Program-made: the position numbers and the translations under genes | NCBI GenBank assembly: GCA_964019695.1 | Contig: OZ026525.1 | Coordinates: 90,739,779 to 90,803,778 of the forward strand | From: Loripinus fragilis | Lineage: Eukaryota; Mollusca; Bivalvia; Lucinida; Lucinidae | Reading direction: 5' to 3' | DNA length: 64,000 nt | Notes under the pieces: generated by a model | The model's database searches: none | What the model was told of the DNA's origin: nothing | What the model saw: the letters and a program-made list of their open reading frames with translations, nothing else | Shown: piece after piece, positions 21,011 through 34,840 of the stretch | How the letters are laid out: every line of letters begins with the position of its first letter | Position numbering within the stretch: the stretch's first letter is position 1

Positions 21011-22500
21011 CTGGCGTGCATTAGCCGAGCATTCGCTGATCAATCGCTGATCAATCGACGATCTGTCGCCTATCAGTTTCATGAAAACTATGGCTGTACA
21101 ATCTTTAGCAACAAGTCTACGACTAATTGGCGACTGACTAACGACCGCTCGCCTATAGGCTGCAGTTCCAACTTCAACATGAAGCTATCTTGCCATTCTT
21201 ACATCAATTAACCACAAGCGTTGGAGGTGTGTGCATCATAGGGAATAGAGGTGGTCAAAAATAGACGCCATCACTGTACTAAATCAGACGGTAAAATTTA
21301 CTACGAAAATTTGGACTCCTGATTCTGATCTCAGCTGCCCTCAAGACAAATTAAGCCTGAAACATCAAAACCTAAAAATGCAAGCCCAGAGCTAGTTGTT
21401 CCCATCAGACTCATCACAAACACAACTGCAGTGTTCTGTTTCCTTGTTAGTGAAATAATTTTAACCGATATGTCATGATGATGGCAACTTGAACAGAAAT
21501 GGTTTTATTCCTCCAAACATTTATTAAAAATTGGTGAAAGAACAGTCTCCATCCAGTCACCAACCAGTCTCTGATCAGTCGTCGATTGGTTGCAGACGGT
21601 CGCCCAGTACTCTGATCTAGTCCAGGGATGGGTGTTAACGTAAATTTATTTAATTGTCACATCCAGGACCTTTCGCGGTAGTGGCATCGTCACAAAAAAA
21701 GTAAACTCCGGTCAGAAATTGTGTGGCACCGGTTTTTCGCAGATCCTGCTTTTATTTGTCATTTCAGGTCCTACATCGCTGTGAGAAAGCTACTCGTGCA
21801 TGCCTCCCCTAATTTCTCCAGCAGGTGCTGCACCTATTCGAGATTCTGACAAAGCCCTGATATCTTGGAAAAAATAAGAAATTGATAAACACGCCAGCAG
21901 ACTTAGACAATTTGACACGTTTGAAACGGCCTCCATGAACGAATACTTAAGGAAAAAAAGAACGCAAGAGGTGGAAATATTTTTTTGCGCTGTTAAACGG
22001 CGGTTTTATAAATTCTCTTTTGGAAATGTCTAATTGAGTATTTGTAGATTGTGATAAAATAACAAAACGTAATTTTAACGCTAGAATAAACGCTACACGG
22101 TGAAAACATATGAAAACGTATCATGCGACGTGAACGTCAGAATAATGATCACAACACCTAGTATCATGCATGCTTGGTTACATGGCGTCGACTTGACAAT
22201 TTGTAAATAAAAAAACATCCAATCATATTCGTAATGCAGTCCAATATTACGTCAAAACCTGTTGCTTGAATGCCAAGATACACAATGACAGATAATAAGC
22301 AAGTAACGTCACTTTGAGCCGCCGTGTATGTGTCGTTGATGTATATTTGGGGTTAAAAAAAACCTAGGGGCATCAGGACATGCATTGTCAGAAAAACTGA
22401 GTTTCAGATACCGTCGAAATATGCTAGCAGGGTATTTATATTGACGTTAGCCAAACAAAACACGTCATAATGCAAATGACACATGATTACATGCTGAAAG
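21011..22500. other. No gene seen; weak TGATCAATCG repeats
   Basis: Around 21030-21160 and 21540-21620 there are recurrent CTGATCAATCG and GTCGTCGATTGG-like words suggesting a decayed short repeat. The rest shows no coding or repeat signal. Confidence 0.35.
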
Positions 22501-22504
22501 TACC

Positions 22505-22900
22505 CAGCTAACAAAAAAACGTTGTGGTAACGTTATGTAAACGTTTTGTTTACGTTGCGGGAACGTTTTATTTTAACGTTTTGAAATTCCTTTTTGCAAT
22601 CAATTCATTGGGTTCCTAAACGGTCTGATAAAACGTTCACACAACGTTTAAAAACGTTGTGGAAACGTTGTGTGAATGTTTGGTTTGCGTAGCGGGAACG
22701 TTTTATTTTAACGTTTAGTAACTCTTTTTTGGCAATTAATTTTTTGGGTACCTAAACGTTTTGATAAAACGTTCTCATAACGTTTGATTTTAACGTTTAG
22801 GAACTCTTTTTTTCGCAATCAATTTTTTGGGTTCCTAAACGTTTTGATAAAAAGTTACAAAACAACCTTTCTGCAACGTTTAGAAAACCTTCCACAATCT
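22505..22900. repeat. AACGTT-rich tandem repeat
   Basis: Repeats of GGAACGTTTTATTTTAACGT, TTTGCAATCAATT, GGGTTCCTAAACG and GATAAAACGTT. Three units of roughly 110-130 bp can be followed, the AACGTT palindrome appearing many times. The frame at 22784-23002 is a by-product. Confidence 0.7.
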
Positions 22901-23099
22901 TTGAATAATCTACCAAAACCTTTAGAAAACCTCCCATACCCTTCAGAAAACATGCAAGCAGTCTTAAGTACACTTAAATCTACACAAAATAATATGAAAT
23001 AAATATGTGTTACCTATATAACGAGCTAAGCGTTAGATGATAAAATACCTTAAGTTTAGGTAAATCCATTTTTTTCATTCAAGTTCAATCGATAACATG

Positions 23100-23800
23100 T
23101 GGAAACCCAATTATGGTAAAAGTTGGCATTTCAAAGTGCTAGTAAGTGTAACCTTGAAAATAAGATTACAGTCACCAAAATGTAATCAAATCTTTCTGCC
23201 CTTCCAAAAATCTATCTGTCATGCAAATTTGGTCAAAATCCACCCTCTGGTTCAGAAATATTGTGTCAAAAAGGCTGATAATTACAGTTCTTATAAGATG
23301 GTGACCTTGAAAATTAAGTCATGTTAGCCAAAATTTAAATAGCCCTTAACCCCCCCCCCTGACAATGTCTTTATTCATTTTGTTACAATTCATCCAGTTC
23401 TACATAAGACAGCACATGCGGAAAATGTTGATTTTTAATGCCTTTATATAATGGTGATTTAGAAATTAAGGTCGCTGTCTACAAAATCTAATCAACTCTT
23501 CAACTCTTCAATATTCCACAATTAAACGTTAACAATATAAGGTACGGCCAGATTCAACATCAAGAGAGACCGAAAACTAAAAATGTGAAATTTCAAAGTG
23601 CCGATAAGGTAACGGTCACCAAATCTAATCAACTATTTACATCCCCCTGATTCTGATTTAAATTCTATATTTTCATTACCAAAGGGGGGTCTGCGGGCAT
23701 TATATTTGCTACCATCTTTAAATCCCTCCCAGCAATTTATCAATGCAAGTTTGGTCAAAATCAAACAACTGGTCCCTAAGATAACATACCAAAACGAAGC
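23100..23800 (+). repeat. Diverged ~250-bp tandem repeat
   Basis: Three loosely matching segments share GTCACCAAAATSTAATCAA, CATGCAAATTTGGTCAAAAT (or CAAGTTTGGTCAAAATC) and a C-rich patch. Part of the widespread GGTCAAGGTCA-type molluscan repeats. Not coding. Confidence 0.45.
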
Positions 23801-26800
23801 TACGCTGGCGTTGACAGGATCAGCAGCAAAAACAAATATATCCCCCTCCCTTCAGTTGGGGAACATAAATATGTATGTTATGTTTAGCCCAGATAAGCAA
23901 CATGTTTGAGCATATAATTAGGAATATATTTTTAGCCATCAGTATAAACATTCTATTAGGGTGCTCAATAGAACCGTCTCATCAAGGACCTACAACATAC
24001 GTTTTAGCAGAGAAATAACAAAATAATGCATTCATTTTATTATAAATGCACTCTTCATCTTCAAAAATAATAGATATCGTTTTTGATATGTTAATGTTAT
24101 AGGTTTATGTGTGTGGTTGAGTGAGTTTTGTGGTGCTGCATTGGACACATCAATCAGGCCCCTTGATAAAAGTTTTCTTGCTCGTTTTCTTGCATGACTA
24201 GTACTTTTTTCATAGTAATTTCAGTTTTTATTTATCTAAAGATGAGTTAAGATTCTGATATTAATTCTATATTTTTATTACAAAAGGATTATGCGCTTCA
24301 ATCTAAAACATTGTTAACTTCTTCTTCTTAAAAGGAGCTGTCAAGTGATATTTGGAAAAAGTCTGTCAGGGTTCAAGGTCGGCCATTTATGTCGGGGCAA
24401 GTTCGGCCCAAAGCTAAACTTGCCCCACATGTGCATAAAATAGTTGCCATTGTATTTTAGGTCACCTATTTTGTAAAGGGTGTTCATATCATGGATCCTA
24501 AATACCTCTGTGTTCATATTTAGCACAACGACTGACTGCACAATGATTACGTACCTCGCGTTTATTCACAGGTGGTAGGCCTAATGTCGTAAGGAGCGAT
24601 CAAACAGTTATGCAAATGGAATCTTTACGAGATCATCCAGACATGAGCTACGGGAGCAGTGAACAATGGAAGCACTTGTTTTAACTGTTTTTACCGTTTT
24701 AGAGCTTAATATAAGTAAACAGAGAATGCTATTCCCAAAAATATTCATTTCTGTACAAGAAGGGAAAGAATCTGATGTAAGAAAGTTTACAGCTAATGAA
24801 TGATATACTTTCTCCTGAGCAAGGTGTACGCATTTAATCATTTTAGTGGTTGCTAATGAGGGTGTTCTGTTGAACAAATGTTGTAAAATGCTTTATTTTT
24901 GTCAAAAAATCATATCCTTTCCAACTTATTTGTCGAACAAAAGCAGTATTAACCATCTTCTCGACGTCACTTTGTTTCGACGACGTGCTTTTGGTTCCTA
25001 TTGCCCCTTACGACATTGGTTGCCCCTTACGGTATGATTGCCCCTTACAAGACGAATGAACTTGGACAGTTCAAAGAGAAAAGTAGAGAAAAAAAGTTTT
25101 AGAAAATAATATCGTTGTGATGCATGACGTGTCGTTGATCTTAAATTCAAATTAGCCACGTTATGTGAAAACCTGCATAATGTCAATTTCGACCAACAAA
25201 GGCGCAGATCAGCCTGTCTGTGCAGTCTGAGCAGCATCCCTTTGCTCGCTTCCTTGATCTATAGCAGGATATCTACCCATGTTAAAGTGAGCCTAATCAT
25301 GCTAAAACCAGAATGCCAATGGTGCAGCTTGTTTCTGTGGCTGAGGAGGCTGATTTGAATTTTACCTGGTGGGTCTTGAAATCCTGAAGACACATTTCGA
25401 ATGATATGACTAAATTCAAAGTTGATTATATTCAGGAGCCCAGTGACTAATTTGCGACATCAAGGGGTTATGGGTTCAAGCCTTATCAAAGGTGCTGAAT
25501 TATGGCTTTAAACAAATACTTGATTCTTTGCTTGGTTAGGGTTCAACCCAATTTTAAGATCAACGAAGTTTTGAATATTATCATAATTGTGTGGGTGGGG
25601 GTGCCATTGAATTTGGATGTTTGGGTCATTTTAGGCTCGCATTAAGGTTATGCAAACGGTCGCTTTTAACGCTTTATGAGAGCTTCCAGATATGAGTAAC
25701 GAGACGAAAATAAAACAAGCAAAACAGGTAAGTTAGCGACTTCTACTTTTAGTTCAATGCTTTCAGGTTAATATTCTGAAATCAGGCAATGTGATTCCCA
25801 ATAGTTATCATTTTTGCATACTGGGAAGCGATCGTAGAAGTGGAAAACCGAGGAGTTAGTCTAAAAATCAATTTCTCCTGGATGAGGGTGTGTTGAAATT
25901 TTAGTTTTGATCTTGAGTAAACGTGATTTAATGGATTTTCAACAAGTTTCAAGGCAGGTTTAGTGAGACAAATATACTTTACATCAATTTTATTTTATGC
26001 CTTAACAGCGTTTCATCAAAATCAGGTTTAAAATGTTGACATAGACAAAATAGAAAAAAAGACTTACGACATTTACTGCCCCTTACGGGCCAGTTTGGTA
26101 AACGCCCTTATCTGATATACAGTGGAATACTCTTAAGTGTCTGCTAGAAAATTCTTGGTTTAGCGCTTACATTATCCATACATGATAGAGGGTCTGAAAT
26201 TGTTAATCAGTAAAATTTGGACCCAAAAATCGCTTATCTGTAAAATTAGGTCCACAAACGATATCTAGGTAAATTAGCCCACCCTCGAAACTATTCCCAT
26301 TCTTACCCTATCCTTATTTAGAGTTGACCTAAATGACGTTAAGCCGTCCCTGAATCCTGCAGGAAAGTAGCCAGCTGATCATTTCTGTTATCCCCAATCT
26401 ATGAAAGAGTTTTAAAAACAACAAATTTTGCTTTTATTGACCATGTTTAACAGTTTACTCTGGGGGTCAGGCTGGTTACGCATATGCCAATCGATAATTA
26501 CGCTGAACCTGTCGTAACTTGTCGGTTACATACCACTTCCATGAACTAACATCATTTGCACTAAAAACTCAAGGTGTTTGTTGCGTTTCTTTTTTCCTTA
26601 AGTATATATGACAATGACAATATTTTCATTATAATATTTGGGAAAGGTTATTCCATTTGGCGAGAAATTCGTGGGAAATTATAAAGTGTGACAACACACA
26701 GTATATCGGTAAAATTAAACACTGATCTGGCGTTTTACGCGCCCACATTAGAGCAAAATAACAATTACTTTGAAAACGCATCACCTTATTTTTGCACTTT

Positions 26801-28112
26801 TCTTGCAATCCGTATATGTGATTGAAAAGTTACTCGCTGGTTTTAATGTGCAACCCAGAATTGGTATGAATCAGTCGTAAATTTGACTGCACTATCACGC
26901 CACGCTGCTGGTGACTTCGCATAGGTACATACAGCATCCAGAAACTTTCTGCACAGTTAAATTAAGCTTTTTGATTATTTTGGTGTTTAAACTATGGCGT
27001 GTTTGATACCATATCACCAAAAGAGTGTATAGCCTTTTTTAATTAAAAGTAAATGATTCTTTAATATTTCGAAAATAAGCGGCAAGATTGAACACTAATT
27101 TATAGCTCCTTTTTAGAAACATCTCCATAAATTACCTTCACGCACGCTTTCAATACTGATATTAACTACATACACTGGCAGTCATGTGGGGAAGACGTTT
27201 TGGTGTAAATCATGGCAGGAAATCTGCTGTCATGTGATCGAGAACGTCTTAAAAAATTACGTTTTAGTCGCTTGCACAATACAAAAGATATGTGATACAA
27301 GCGTAATTTATGTATAATCTGATATTTGTGTATGCTCTTAGCCTCTTCTTATAAAACGGGACGTAAAAAATCGAAACTTTGAAAGGCCCAAGACTTTGAA
27401 TTTTATTACTAGACTAAAGGAATCAGGGTGTGTGGGGTATGTCTGTATTATCAAAAGGGTGTAATTTTGAGCATAACGAACTGTCAATTAATTTCTTATC
27501 GTTCAAAGATGAATGTGCAATCCTGAAAGAAGCAAAAGCAAAGGACGCAAATATGTTGAGTCAGGAATCAAAACTAACGCGTGCTAACTTGCAGTTGAAT
27601 TTGTGTCCTTCAAAATCGACCACCCCTGTCCTAAAACGGATACTTTTTCAATAGCTTAAAGTAAAACAACCATGAATTCTCTAGGACACACTACAAACTG
27701 GTAAGACTATGATGTTCGATAACAATTATCTCACTGACATTCTCAGGGTAACTTTGTGAAATTAAGCATATAATCTGGGTGATGCGTTTTCAAAGGCCTT
27801 AAATGTATTGCAACTTGAAGCTAACATTTCTTCAGCATAAATCTTAAAAATTTCTACCTGTATATGTTGTAGTTGTATTTAGGAGCAACACCATTGAACA
27901 GAATGTAGATTTTAAGCAGTTAAAAGACAGACAAAGATAAATCACAGTTCGGCTGCTATTTAATTTAATGTAAAAAATAAACTAATTTTCACTGTGCACC
28001 TAATCGAATAATTGTGCGTTGTCCGATATTGGTAGAAAAAAGATTAGATTTATACTGAAAACATGGGTATGAAATCGTAAAACCCTAAAAGTATTAATTG
28101 ACCATAAATGGT
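23801..28112. other. 4.3 kb with no convincing gene
   Basis: Small frames only, such as 24608-24877 on the minus strand and 27430-27654 on the plus strand, with no recognisable motif. Short direct repeats of TTGCCCCTTACG lie at 25005-25045 and once more near 26070. A GATCAGCCTGTCTGTGCAGT block near 25207 recalls the family A interior. I cannot support a gene here, though unrecognised exons are possible. Confidence 0.4.
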
Positions 28113-28588
28113 GGTACTGTCCTGCTAGCCAAGAGTGACAGTGACGTCATAGTAAGTAAGGGTGCAAATATCAGGAATCAATACAATCAAGTACCATACC
28201 CAACCCAGGATACAAAAGGAAAAGTGACAAATTCAGACTTAGACATCACAAACGAGAGTCAAGAGGTCAGCCCTTTCCCAGCAGGTGGCCACAAGGCAAA
28301 TATAAACAGACGCGCACAAAGGCATAGCAAACACAAGACAGAAAGGAAATAAAAGGTCCACAAAAGAAGTACCACCTTCGAACGGTCAGTAAACTATTTT
28401 ACTGGAGGGCTTAAACCGGTTTCACCGCGCCAACTTTACCCTGAATTTAGATGTGGATCAAGACATATAGATATTTGGTTGGCATGAAAGACCAATAAAT
28501 CATCAATGCATCATCTCCTAGATCATATAAATCAAGAAATAACAAGGAGATAGGCAAAGATAAGGACTCAACAGTAAATAAAACTGAA
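28113..28588 (+). repeat. KDQESIQ dispersed repeat, copy 3 (left part)
   Basis: Begins with a family C end (GCCAAGAGTGACAGTGACGT) and then follows copy 2 block by block: AGATGTGGATCAAGACATA, TCAATGCATCATCTCCTAG, AAGGACTCAACAGTAAATAA. It stops at AAACTGAA, where a LINE begins. The peptide-coding part is frameshifted. Confidence 0.65.
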
Positions 28589-30679
28589 ATGTAACAAGAC
28601 ACAAGATTTGATTAGGAAAGCCAAACGCAAACATTTTTCAGATTCAGTCACACAATCTAATAGAGCCACAAGGGCCATTTGTCAACATTTTCGTAAAATC
28701 AATAATAACGATAAAAGCTCAGATAGTAGCTTGCCAGATGAAATTATCATAAATAATGAACGATACACATCTTCTGAGAAAGTTTCAACTAAACTGAATG
28801 AGTATTCTCATCTATTTCAGATATTTTTGGCACTGATAATCAGGATAGCTTGGACCTTGATTTAACACGTTTAACAAACTTTGTGAATGATCAAGTGCCA
28901 AATGGTATATATTTCCAAATTCCTAATATCACCCCAGAGCAAGTATCAGCTTCAATTATGGCTTTAGACTTCAGTAAAGCGATTGGGTTAGACGGAATCG
29001 GACCTAGGATAATAAAATCCATTGCTAACATATTATCATTAAGCATAGCTGCTCTTATAAATAAAAGTAACACTACTGGAAAATTCCCAGACAAGCTCAA
29101 ATTTGCTAAAGTATTTCCCATCCACAAAAGTGACAGTAAATCAGATCCCTGCAACTACAGACCTATATCGATTCTGATACTATTTCAGAAATCTTTGAAA
29201 AACACGTAAATAAACATTTGATGGCATACATGAATAAATATAATATCATACACGAAAGCCAGCAGTGTTTCCAAACTGCATTTGTTAAATTGATGGCCAA
29301 TGGATGGCAGGCATTGATAAAGGTGATACAATTGGATCAATGTTTATCGACTTAGTTGATCACAAGATACTCATTCAAAAACTTGCAGCATATAGATTAA
29401 GCTGTTCATCTCTTCTTTGGTTTATTTCATACCTTGAATCACGGCAACAAACAATGCAATATGATAGAGGAATGACCACTTTCTCAAATATATTATCAGG
29501 TTATTCCGCAGGGCTCAATATTGGGACCAATGCTATTTCTCCTATTTGTAAATGACTTACCACTGCTATTGTGACTTATTTGCTGATGACGCAACTATAC
29601 ACACTAGTAGCAGTGATAAAAATACGATAAACGAAGAAATCTCAACTGACCTATTACAAATTGTATATTGGAGTCAGAGGAATAAATTACCCATCGCATT
29701 TGACAAAACAACATACATGTTAATAAGAGCAAGAAAACGATTAAACGACACTGGCAGTCTTGAATTAAATGTAGGTGAAACAAATATCAAACAAGTCTCA
29801 AAACAAAAACTTTTGGGGATAGTAATTGACAAAAGTCTCTCGAGGACACCACAGATCGATAATCTGTGTTCGATTTTATCATCCAAAATATCGCTTCTCA
29901 AAAACATATCAGCCTATGTACCACAAAACGTGCAAAAATATATTATCAAGCTTACATTTTACCTATACTAGACCATGATAGCAATACATGGGGCTCAACG
30001 TCCTGTGCTAATATCGAAAGACTCTCTAAACTACAATAACGTGCTGCACGTATTATTTTGAAAGCCGACATTATGACATCATCTTCTTACATGTTCGAAC
30101 AGTTAAGCTAGCTATCGATACCAAAACGACTTATGTATAATAAAGCAATTTTCACATATAAAGCACTTAATAATTTGACACCAGCCTATATATCAAACTT
30201 GTTGAGACCTATTTCAAAAAACGTATTCTCGGTCCTTAAGATCAACTGATAATGGCCTTTTGTCAATACTAAGGTCACAGCCTGCGCTATTTGATCGCTC
30301 TTTTTCCCATTCTGCTGCAAAGTTATGGAACATTCTGCCACAGAACATAAGAATAGCAAGTTCCTTATATGAGTTTAAGGGTTTCCTCCGTGACTACCTT
30401 TGACTTTCATTATCTGTTAATAATCAAACTACACTCAACTGTGATACAAACCAACATGCAAGCATTTTGGCATTTTAGAGAGATTATAGATTAATAATCA
30501 AACTATACTCATCTGTGATACAAACCAACATGCACGTATTTTAGCATTTTAAAGAGATTATAGATTATTAATCAAACTATACCCACATGTGATACAAACC
30601 AACATGCAAGTATTTCAGCGTTTTAGAGATTATAGATTATAAATACAAAAACAAATATTGTATAAATAGATAAATAAAA
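28589..30679 (+). pseudogene. Decayed LINE (non-LTR) reverse transcriptase fragment
   Basis: Broken frames carry a Jockey/CR1-like reverse transcriptase. An AIGLDGIGPRIIK block lies near 28980 and CNYRPISIL near 29152. An IPQGSILGPMLFLLF block sits around 29503-29550 in a frame different from the catalytic FADD at about 29580-29590. A C-terminal block (AAKLWNILPQ, then SLYEFKGFLRDYL) ends at a stop at 30401-30403. Frames change at least four times, and stops lie near 29206 and 29969. No endonuclease domain is present, so the copy is 5'-truncated or decayed. It ends in ATAGATAAATAAA and interrupts a dispersed repeat. The enzyme would copy its own RNA into DNA; this copy cannot be functional. 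Confidence 0.85.
30415..30650 (+). repeat. Three ~75-bp tandem units in LINE 3' end
   Basis: TAATCAAACT starts at 30421, 30494 and 30569, each followed by GTGATACAAACCAACATGCA and an ATTTTAGAGAGATTATAGAT-like stretch. Located between the LINE stop codon and its A-rich tail. Confidence 0.85.
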
Positions 30680-30815
30680 TACTGGAGCAAAACTAATCCA
30701 ACAGGTAGACCAGGGTGGACTCAGCAAACAGCCAAAGCATCAGGCCCCTACCATCTCATCAATAGATAAGTCTTTCGTCATAGAGTCTGAAGTCCTACCC
30801 ACCAGCGTGCAATTT
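30680..30815 (+). repeat. KDQESIQ dispersed repeat, copy 3 (right part)
   Basis: Resumes at ACTGGAGCAAAACTAATCC and matches copy 2 from 20880 onward (ATCAGGCCCCTACCATCTC, AATAGATAAGTCTTT, ATAGAGTCTGAAGTC). This shows that the LINE inserted into a pre-existing element. Confidence 0.75.
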
Positions 30816-31900
30816 AAGAGAAAAGCAAAGTTGCCAACCGTGATTGGGTTGACCACAAAGCATGCAGTCATGTTTGTTTGCAAAGTTATCAGGGACTTAG
30901 AATCGATATATCACTTGTGCGTCTGAAATTGTATATCACTAATTTCAGACGTCAGCTATCAAAACGTCGCGTAACCCCTAAAATCATTTTTGCAAGTACA
31001 AAGCAATTACGCAAACTTCACCAGAAACCGCTTTAGTGTGATTCTTTGTTAATTCATTTACATCTTCTGGACAGTCAAATAAAGCATGCATGCATGCATT
31101 GTTCAACACAAAAGCCCATTTCAATATTCTTAACTTCAATTTTACGTTATCACCGTTTTATGAGCGTTTAAAATGCACTGCGATTTTATCAACTTTTTTC
31201 ACTTTGCATGATGTTTGGAATGCATTTTGACAATGTTTCAGTCCTTTTGAACTCCGTAGCTGCCGCCTACGTCCATTTAGCGACGTCAAGCGTGACACTT
31301 ACACTCTGATATATGTATACTGCAAAGCGTGCAACTCATACGCGACTAACGTAAAGTGTAGCCAATTGCCACTATATCAAAGTAGACAGCACACACTAAA
31401 CGACGACATCCTTTAACAAAGAAAAAAACGTCATTATCCATAGTTTACGTTGTTTCTTAATTGACGTTAAATTTGGTATATTCTGCCTTAACCCTTTAAC
31501 CTGACGCGAAACATAAGTTCTGATTTTGAAAGTGCATTCTCTTACAATGATTGGATGACTCATTTCAGTTTCTAGAAATTGCTTGAACAAATGGAAAAAC
31601 ACTGTCGTTTAGACAACATCGAAAGCACGACTTAAAACCCCCATAACATACGTCACGGCAAGAAATTGCAATTTTTTAGAATGTACTTTTATCTGTACTG
31701 GTATTGGCATTGCATACAAGAAAGAGTTTTGAAAAAATATCTAGACATCCACTCCTGAGGCAAAAGTGATAAAACGGTATTTTTGACGTCGTGACGTCAT
31801 GTTCTATGTTTGATAAATATATTTTTCCGTAGAATACTTTTTAATGTCGTGTTACTAAAATAAGCATATTGGCTTAGCTCTATAACTTGTTATATACGAG
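30816..31900. other. No gene; one 11-bp-stem hairpin
   Basis: 30920-30951 forms a perfect stem (CGTCTGAAATT / AATTTCAGACG) with a 10-nt loop. A GCATGCATGCATGC run lies near 31086. Otherwise no coding or repeat signal. Confidence 0.4.
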
Positions 31901-31904
31901 GTTG

Positions 31905-32060
31905 ATGTTCACCCGCGTTACTGCGTTGTGTCCTTGAGCAAGAACATTAATCCTAGCTTGGTACTGGTTCAACCCAGGAAGACCCGTCCTTTTATAACTG
32001 AAAGATTGTTGATGAGACGTAAAGAATCAAATCAATCAAACAAATAAACAAACGAGGTTG
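31905..32060 (+). mobile_element. SINE body, 5'-truncated copy
   Basis: Shares CTGCGTTGTGTCCTTGAGCA, AACATTAATCCTAGCTT, ACTGGTTCAACCCAGGAAGA, CCCGTCC, TATAACTGAAAGATTGTTG and the AATCAAATCAA-type tail with the full SINE at 52395-52625. The tRNA-like head is missing, which is the usual 5' truncation of a retroposed copy. Confidence 0.75.
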
Positions 32061-32279
32061 ATGCAAGTAAAAAGTGTCAGGTTTCTTGAGTAGTTAAGTA
32101 TAGCTCTGCTTTAGCTATATACAAGCTGCATCATTAGAAAATCTTTGAGATACACAGGTGGATCGGAACCTATATTTCTATGGTACACTGATTGAACGTC
32201 GTCCTACACTGATTGAACAAGAAATTTCACAAACACGTGACGTATGCCTCCGAAGGAAATGGTCTAGCATAAGACACAT

Positions 32280-34840
32280 TTGAAGAAAGTTAGCTGTAAT
32301 ATAGGAGATATGCTCCAGACACGAAAAACCTAGAAATGAGGCCAGAAGTCAATGTCTAGGTCAAAGTGACCCAAAATGGTATGCACCACTCTGCCATCAC
32401 AAGAGGAATCAACAACCAAAACTTTGGATTCCTATATCAAATAATATAGGAGATATGCTCCAGACACAAACATTCTCGAAACTAGGTCATAGGTCAAGAT
32501 CACAGTGACCTAAAAATAGTATGCAACACACCAGCATTCAAAGATGTATCCATACAGCAATTTGGGATTCCTCCCTCAAATAATATATATGATATGCTTC
32601 TGACACGATTACTGTAGACATAAGGTCAAGGTCACAAAACTGATACATTACACTCTGTCATCCCAGATGCAACCACACACCAAATTTGGGATTCCTAGCT
32701 CAAATAATATAGAATAAATGCTCCAAACATGATTATTCTAAAAACTAGGTCAGAGGTCAAGGTCACAATGACAAGTAAATGGTACATGACACTCCACCAT
32801 CCCAAGATGCATCCACACACCAAATTTTGGATTCCTATCTCAAATAATATAAGAGATATGCTCCAGACACAATACTTATTAAAATTAGGTTAGAGGTCAA
32901 GGTCACAGTGACCCAAAAATGATACGTGACATTCCGCCATCCCAAGATGCATCCACACACCAAATTTGGAATTCCTACCTTAAAGAATATGAGAGATATG
33001 TTCCGGACACAATAATTCTTAAAACTAGGTCAGAGGTCAATGTCACAGTGACTCAAAAATGGTACATGACACTCTGCTATCACAAGATGCATCCACACAC
33101 TAAATTTGGAATTCCTACCTCAAAGAATATAAGAGATATACTCCGGGCACAATTATTCTTAAAACTGGGTCAGAGGTCAAGGTCACAGTGACTCATAAAT
33201 GGTATGAGACACTCCGTCATCCCAAGATGCATTTACACACCAATTTGGAATTCTTATCTCCAAGAATATAAAAGATATGCACCAGACTAGATGCAGTTTC
33301 TAGAAACTAGGTCAGAGGTCAAATTCAAGGTCACAGTGACCCAATTATGGTAGGCGACACTTTGTCATCCCAAGATGTATCAACACACAAAATTTCAGAT
33401 TCCTATCACAAATAATATATGAGATATGCACCGGACACGATTATTCTAAAAACTAGGTCAGAGGTCAAAGTCATAGTGACCCAAAATGGTATGTGACACT
33501 CCGTCATCCCAAGATGCATATACACACCAAATTTGGAATTCCTGTCTCAAAGAATATAGGATATATACACCAGACTCAATGCAGTTTCTAGATACTAGGT
33601 CAGAGGTCAAGTTCAAGGTCACAGTGACCCAATTATGGTATGCGACTCTTCCTCATCCCAAGTTGCATCCACACACCAAATATGAGATTCCTACCTCAAA
33701 TAATATTAGAGATATGCTCCGGACACGATTATCCTAAAAACTAGGTCAGAGGTCAAGATCAAGGTCACAGTGATCCAAAAATAGCACGCGACACTCCGCG
33801 GAACCCAGATGCATCCACACACCAAATTTGGAATTCCTACCTCAAAGAATGTAAGATATAGGCTCCGGACACAATAATTCTTAAAACTAGGTCAGAGGTC
33901 AAGGTCACAGTGACCCGAAAATGGTATGTGACACTCCGTCATCCCAAGATGCATTTACAAACAAAATTTTGAATTCCAATCTCAAAGAATATAGAAGATA
34001 TGCACCGTATTCAATGAGAAACTAGGTCAGAGGTCAAGTTCAAGGTCATAGGGACCCAATTATGGTACACGACACTTCGTCATCCCAAGATGCATCCACA
34101 CACCAAATTTTAGATTCCTACCTCAAATAATATAAGAGATATGCTCCGGACACGATTATATTAAAAACTAGGTCAGAGGTCAAGGTCAAGGTCAAAGTGA
34201 CCATAAATAGGTATGTGGCATTCCGCCATCCAAAGATCTATCCACAAGCCAAATTTGGAATTCCTATCTCAAAGAATGTAAGAGATAGGCTCTGGACACA
34301 ATAATTCTTAAAACTAGGTCAGAGGTCAAGGTCACAGTGACCCGAAAATGGTATGTGACACTCGATCATCCCAAGATGCATTTACACACAAAATTTGGAA
34401 TTCCTATCTCGAAGAATATAGGAGATATGCACCAGACTCAATGCAGTTCCTAGAAACTAGGTCGGGTCAAGTTCAAGGTCACAGTGACCCAATTATGGTA
34501 CGTGACACTTTGTCATCCCAAGATGCATCCACACACCAAATATGAGATTCCTACCTCAAATAATATAAGAGATATGCTCTGGACACGATTATATTAAACA
34601 CTAGGTTAGAGGTCAAGGTCAAGGTCACAATGACCTGAAAATGGTACGCGACACTCCGCCATCCCAAGATGTATCCACAAACCAAATTTGGAATTCCTAC
34701 CTCAAAGAATATAGGAGATATGCACCGGACACAAAGCGGGACGGACGGACGGACTGACGGATGCACGGACTGACGGATGGACTGACAGACAGACGGACAG
34801 TGTGATTACTATATACCTCCCAAAGTTCCTTTGGGGGCAT
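32280..34840 (+). repeat. ~175-bp tandem array ending in GGAC run
   Basis: About 14 degenerate units, each with AACTAGGTCAGAGGTCAAGG, TCACAGTGACCC, a GACACTCCGYCATCCCAAGATG-like block, CATCCACACACCAAATTTGG, AATTCCTACCTCAAA and GAGATATGCTCCGGACAC. Some units carry an extra GTTCAAGGTCA insert and read CAATGCAGTTTCTAG. The array ends in GGGACGGACGGACGGACTGA and CTCCCAAAGTTCC. The 65-90-codon frames inside are translations of the repeat. Confidence 0.85.

Noticed and set aside
27430..27654. 74-codon frame of coding-like composition
   Set aside because: No recognisable family and no supporting splice or promoter signal.
28575..30679. TAAATAAAA target-site duplication around the LINE
   Set aside because: The word occurs at both junctions, but comparison with the empty copy shows the left one is older host sequence and the right one is the LINE tail, so a duplication is not demonstrated.
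32919..34766. Several 65-90-codon frames
   Set aside because: They read the ~175-bp tandem repeat; frames appear on both strands and follow the unit period.
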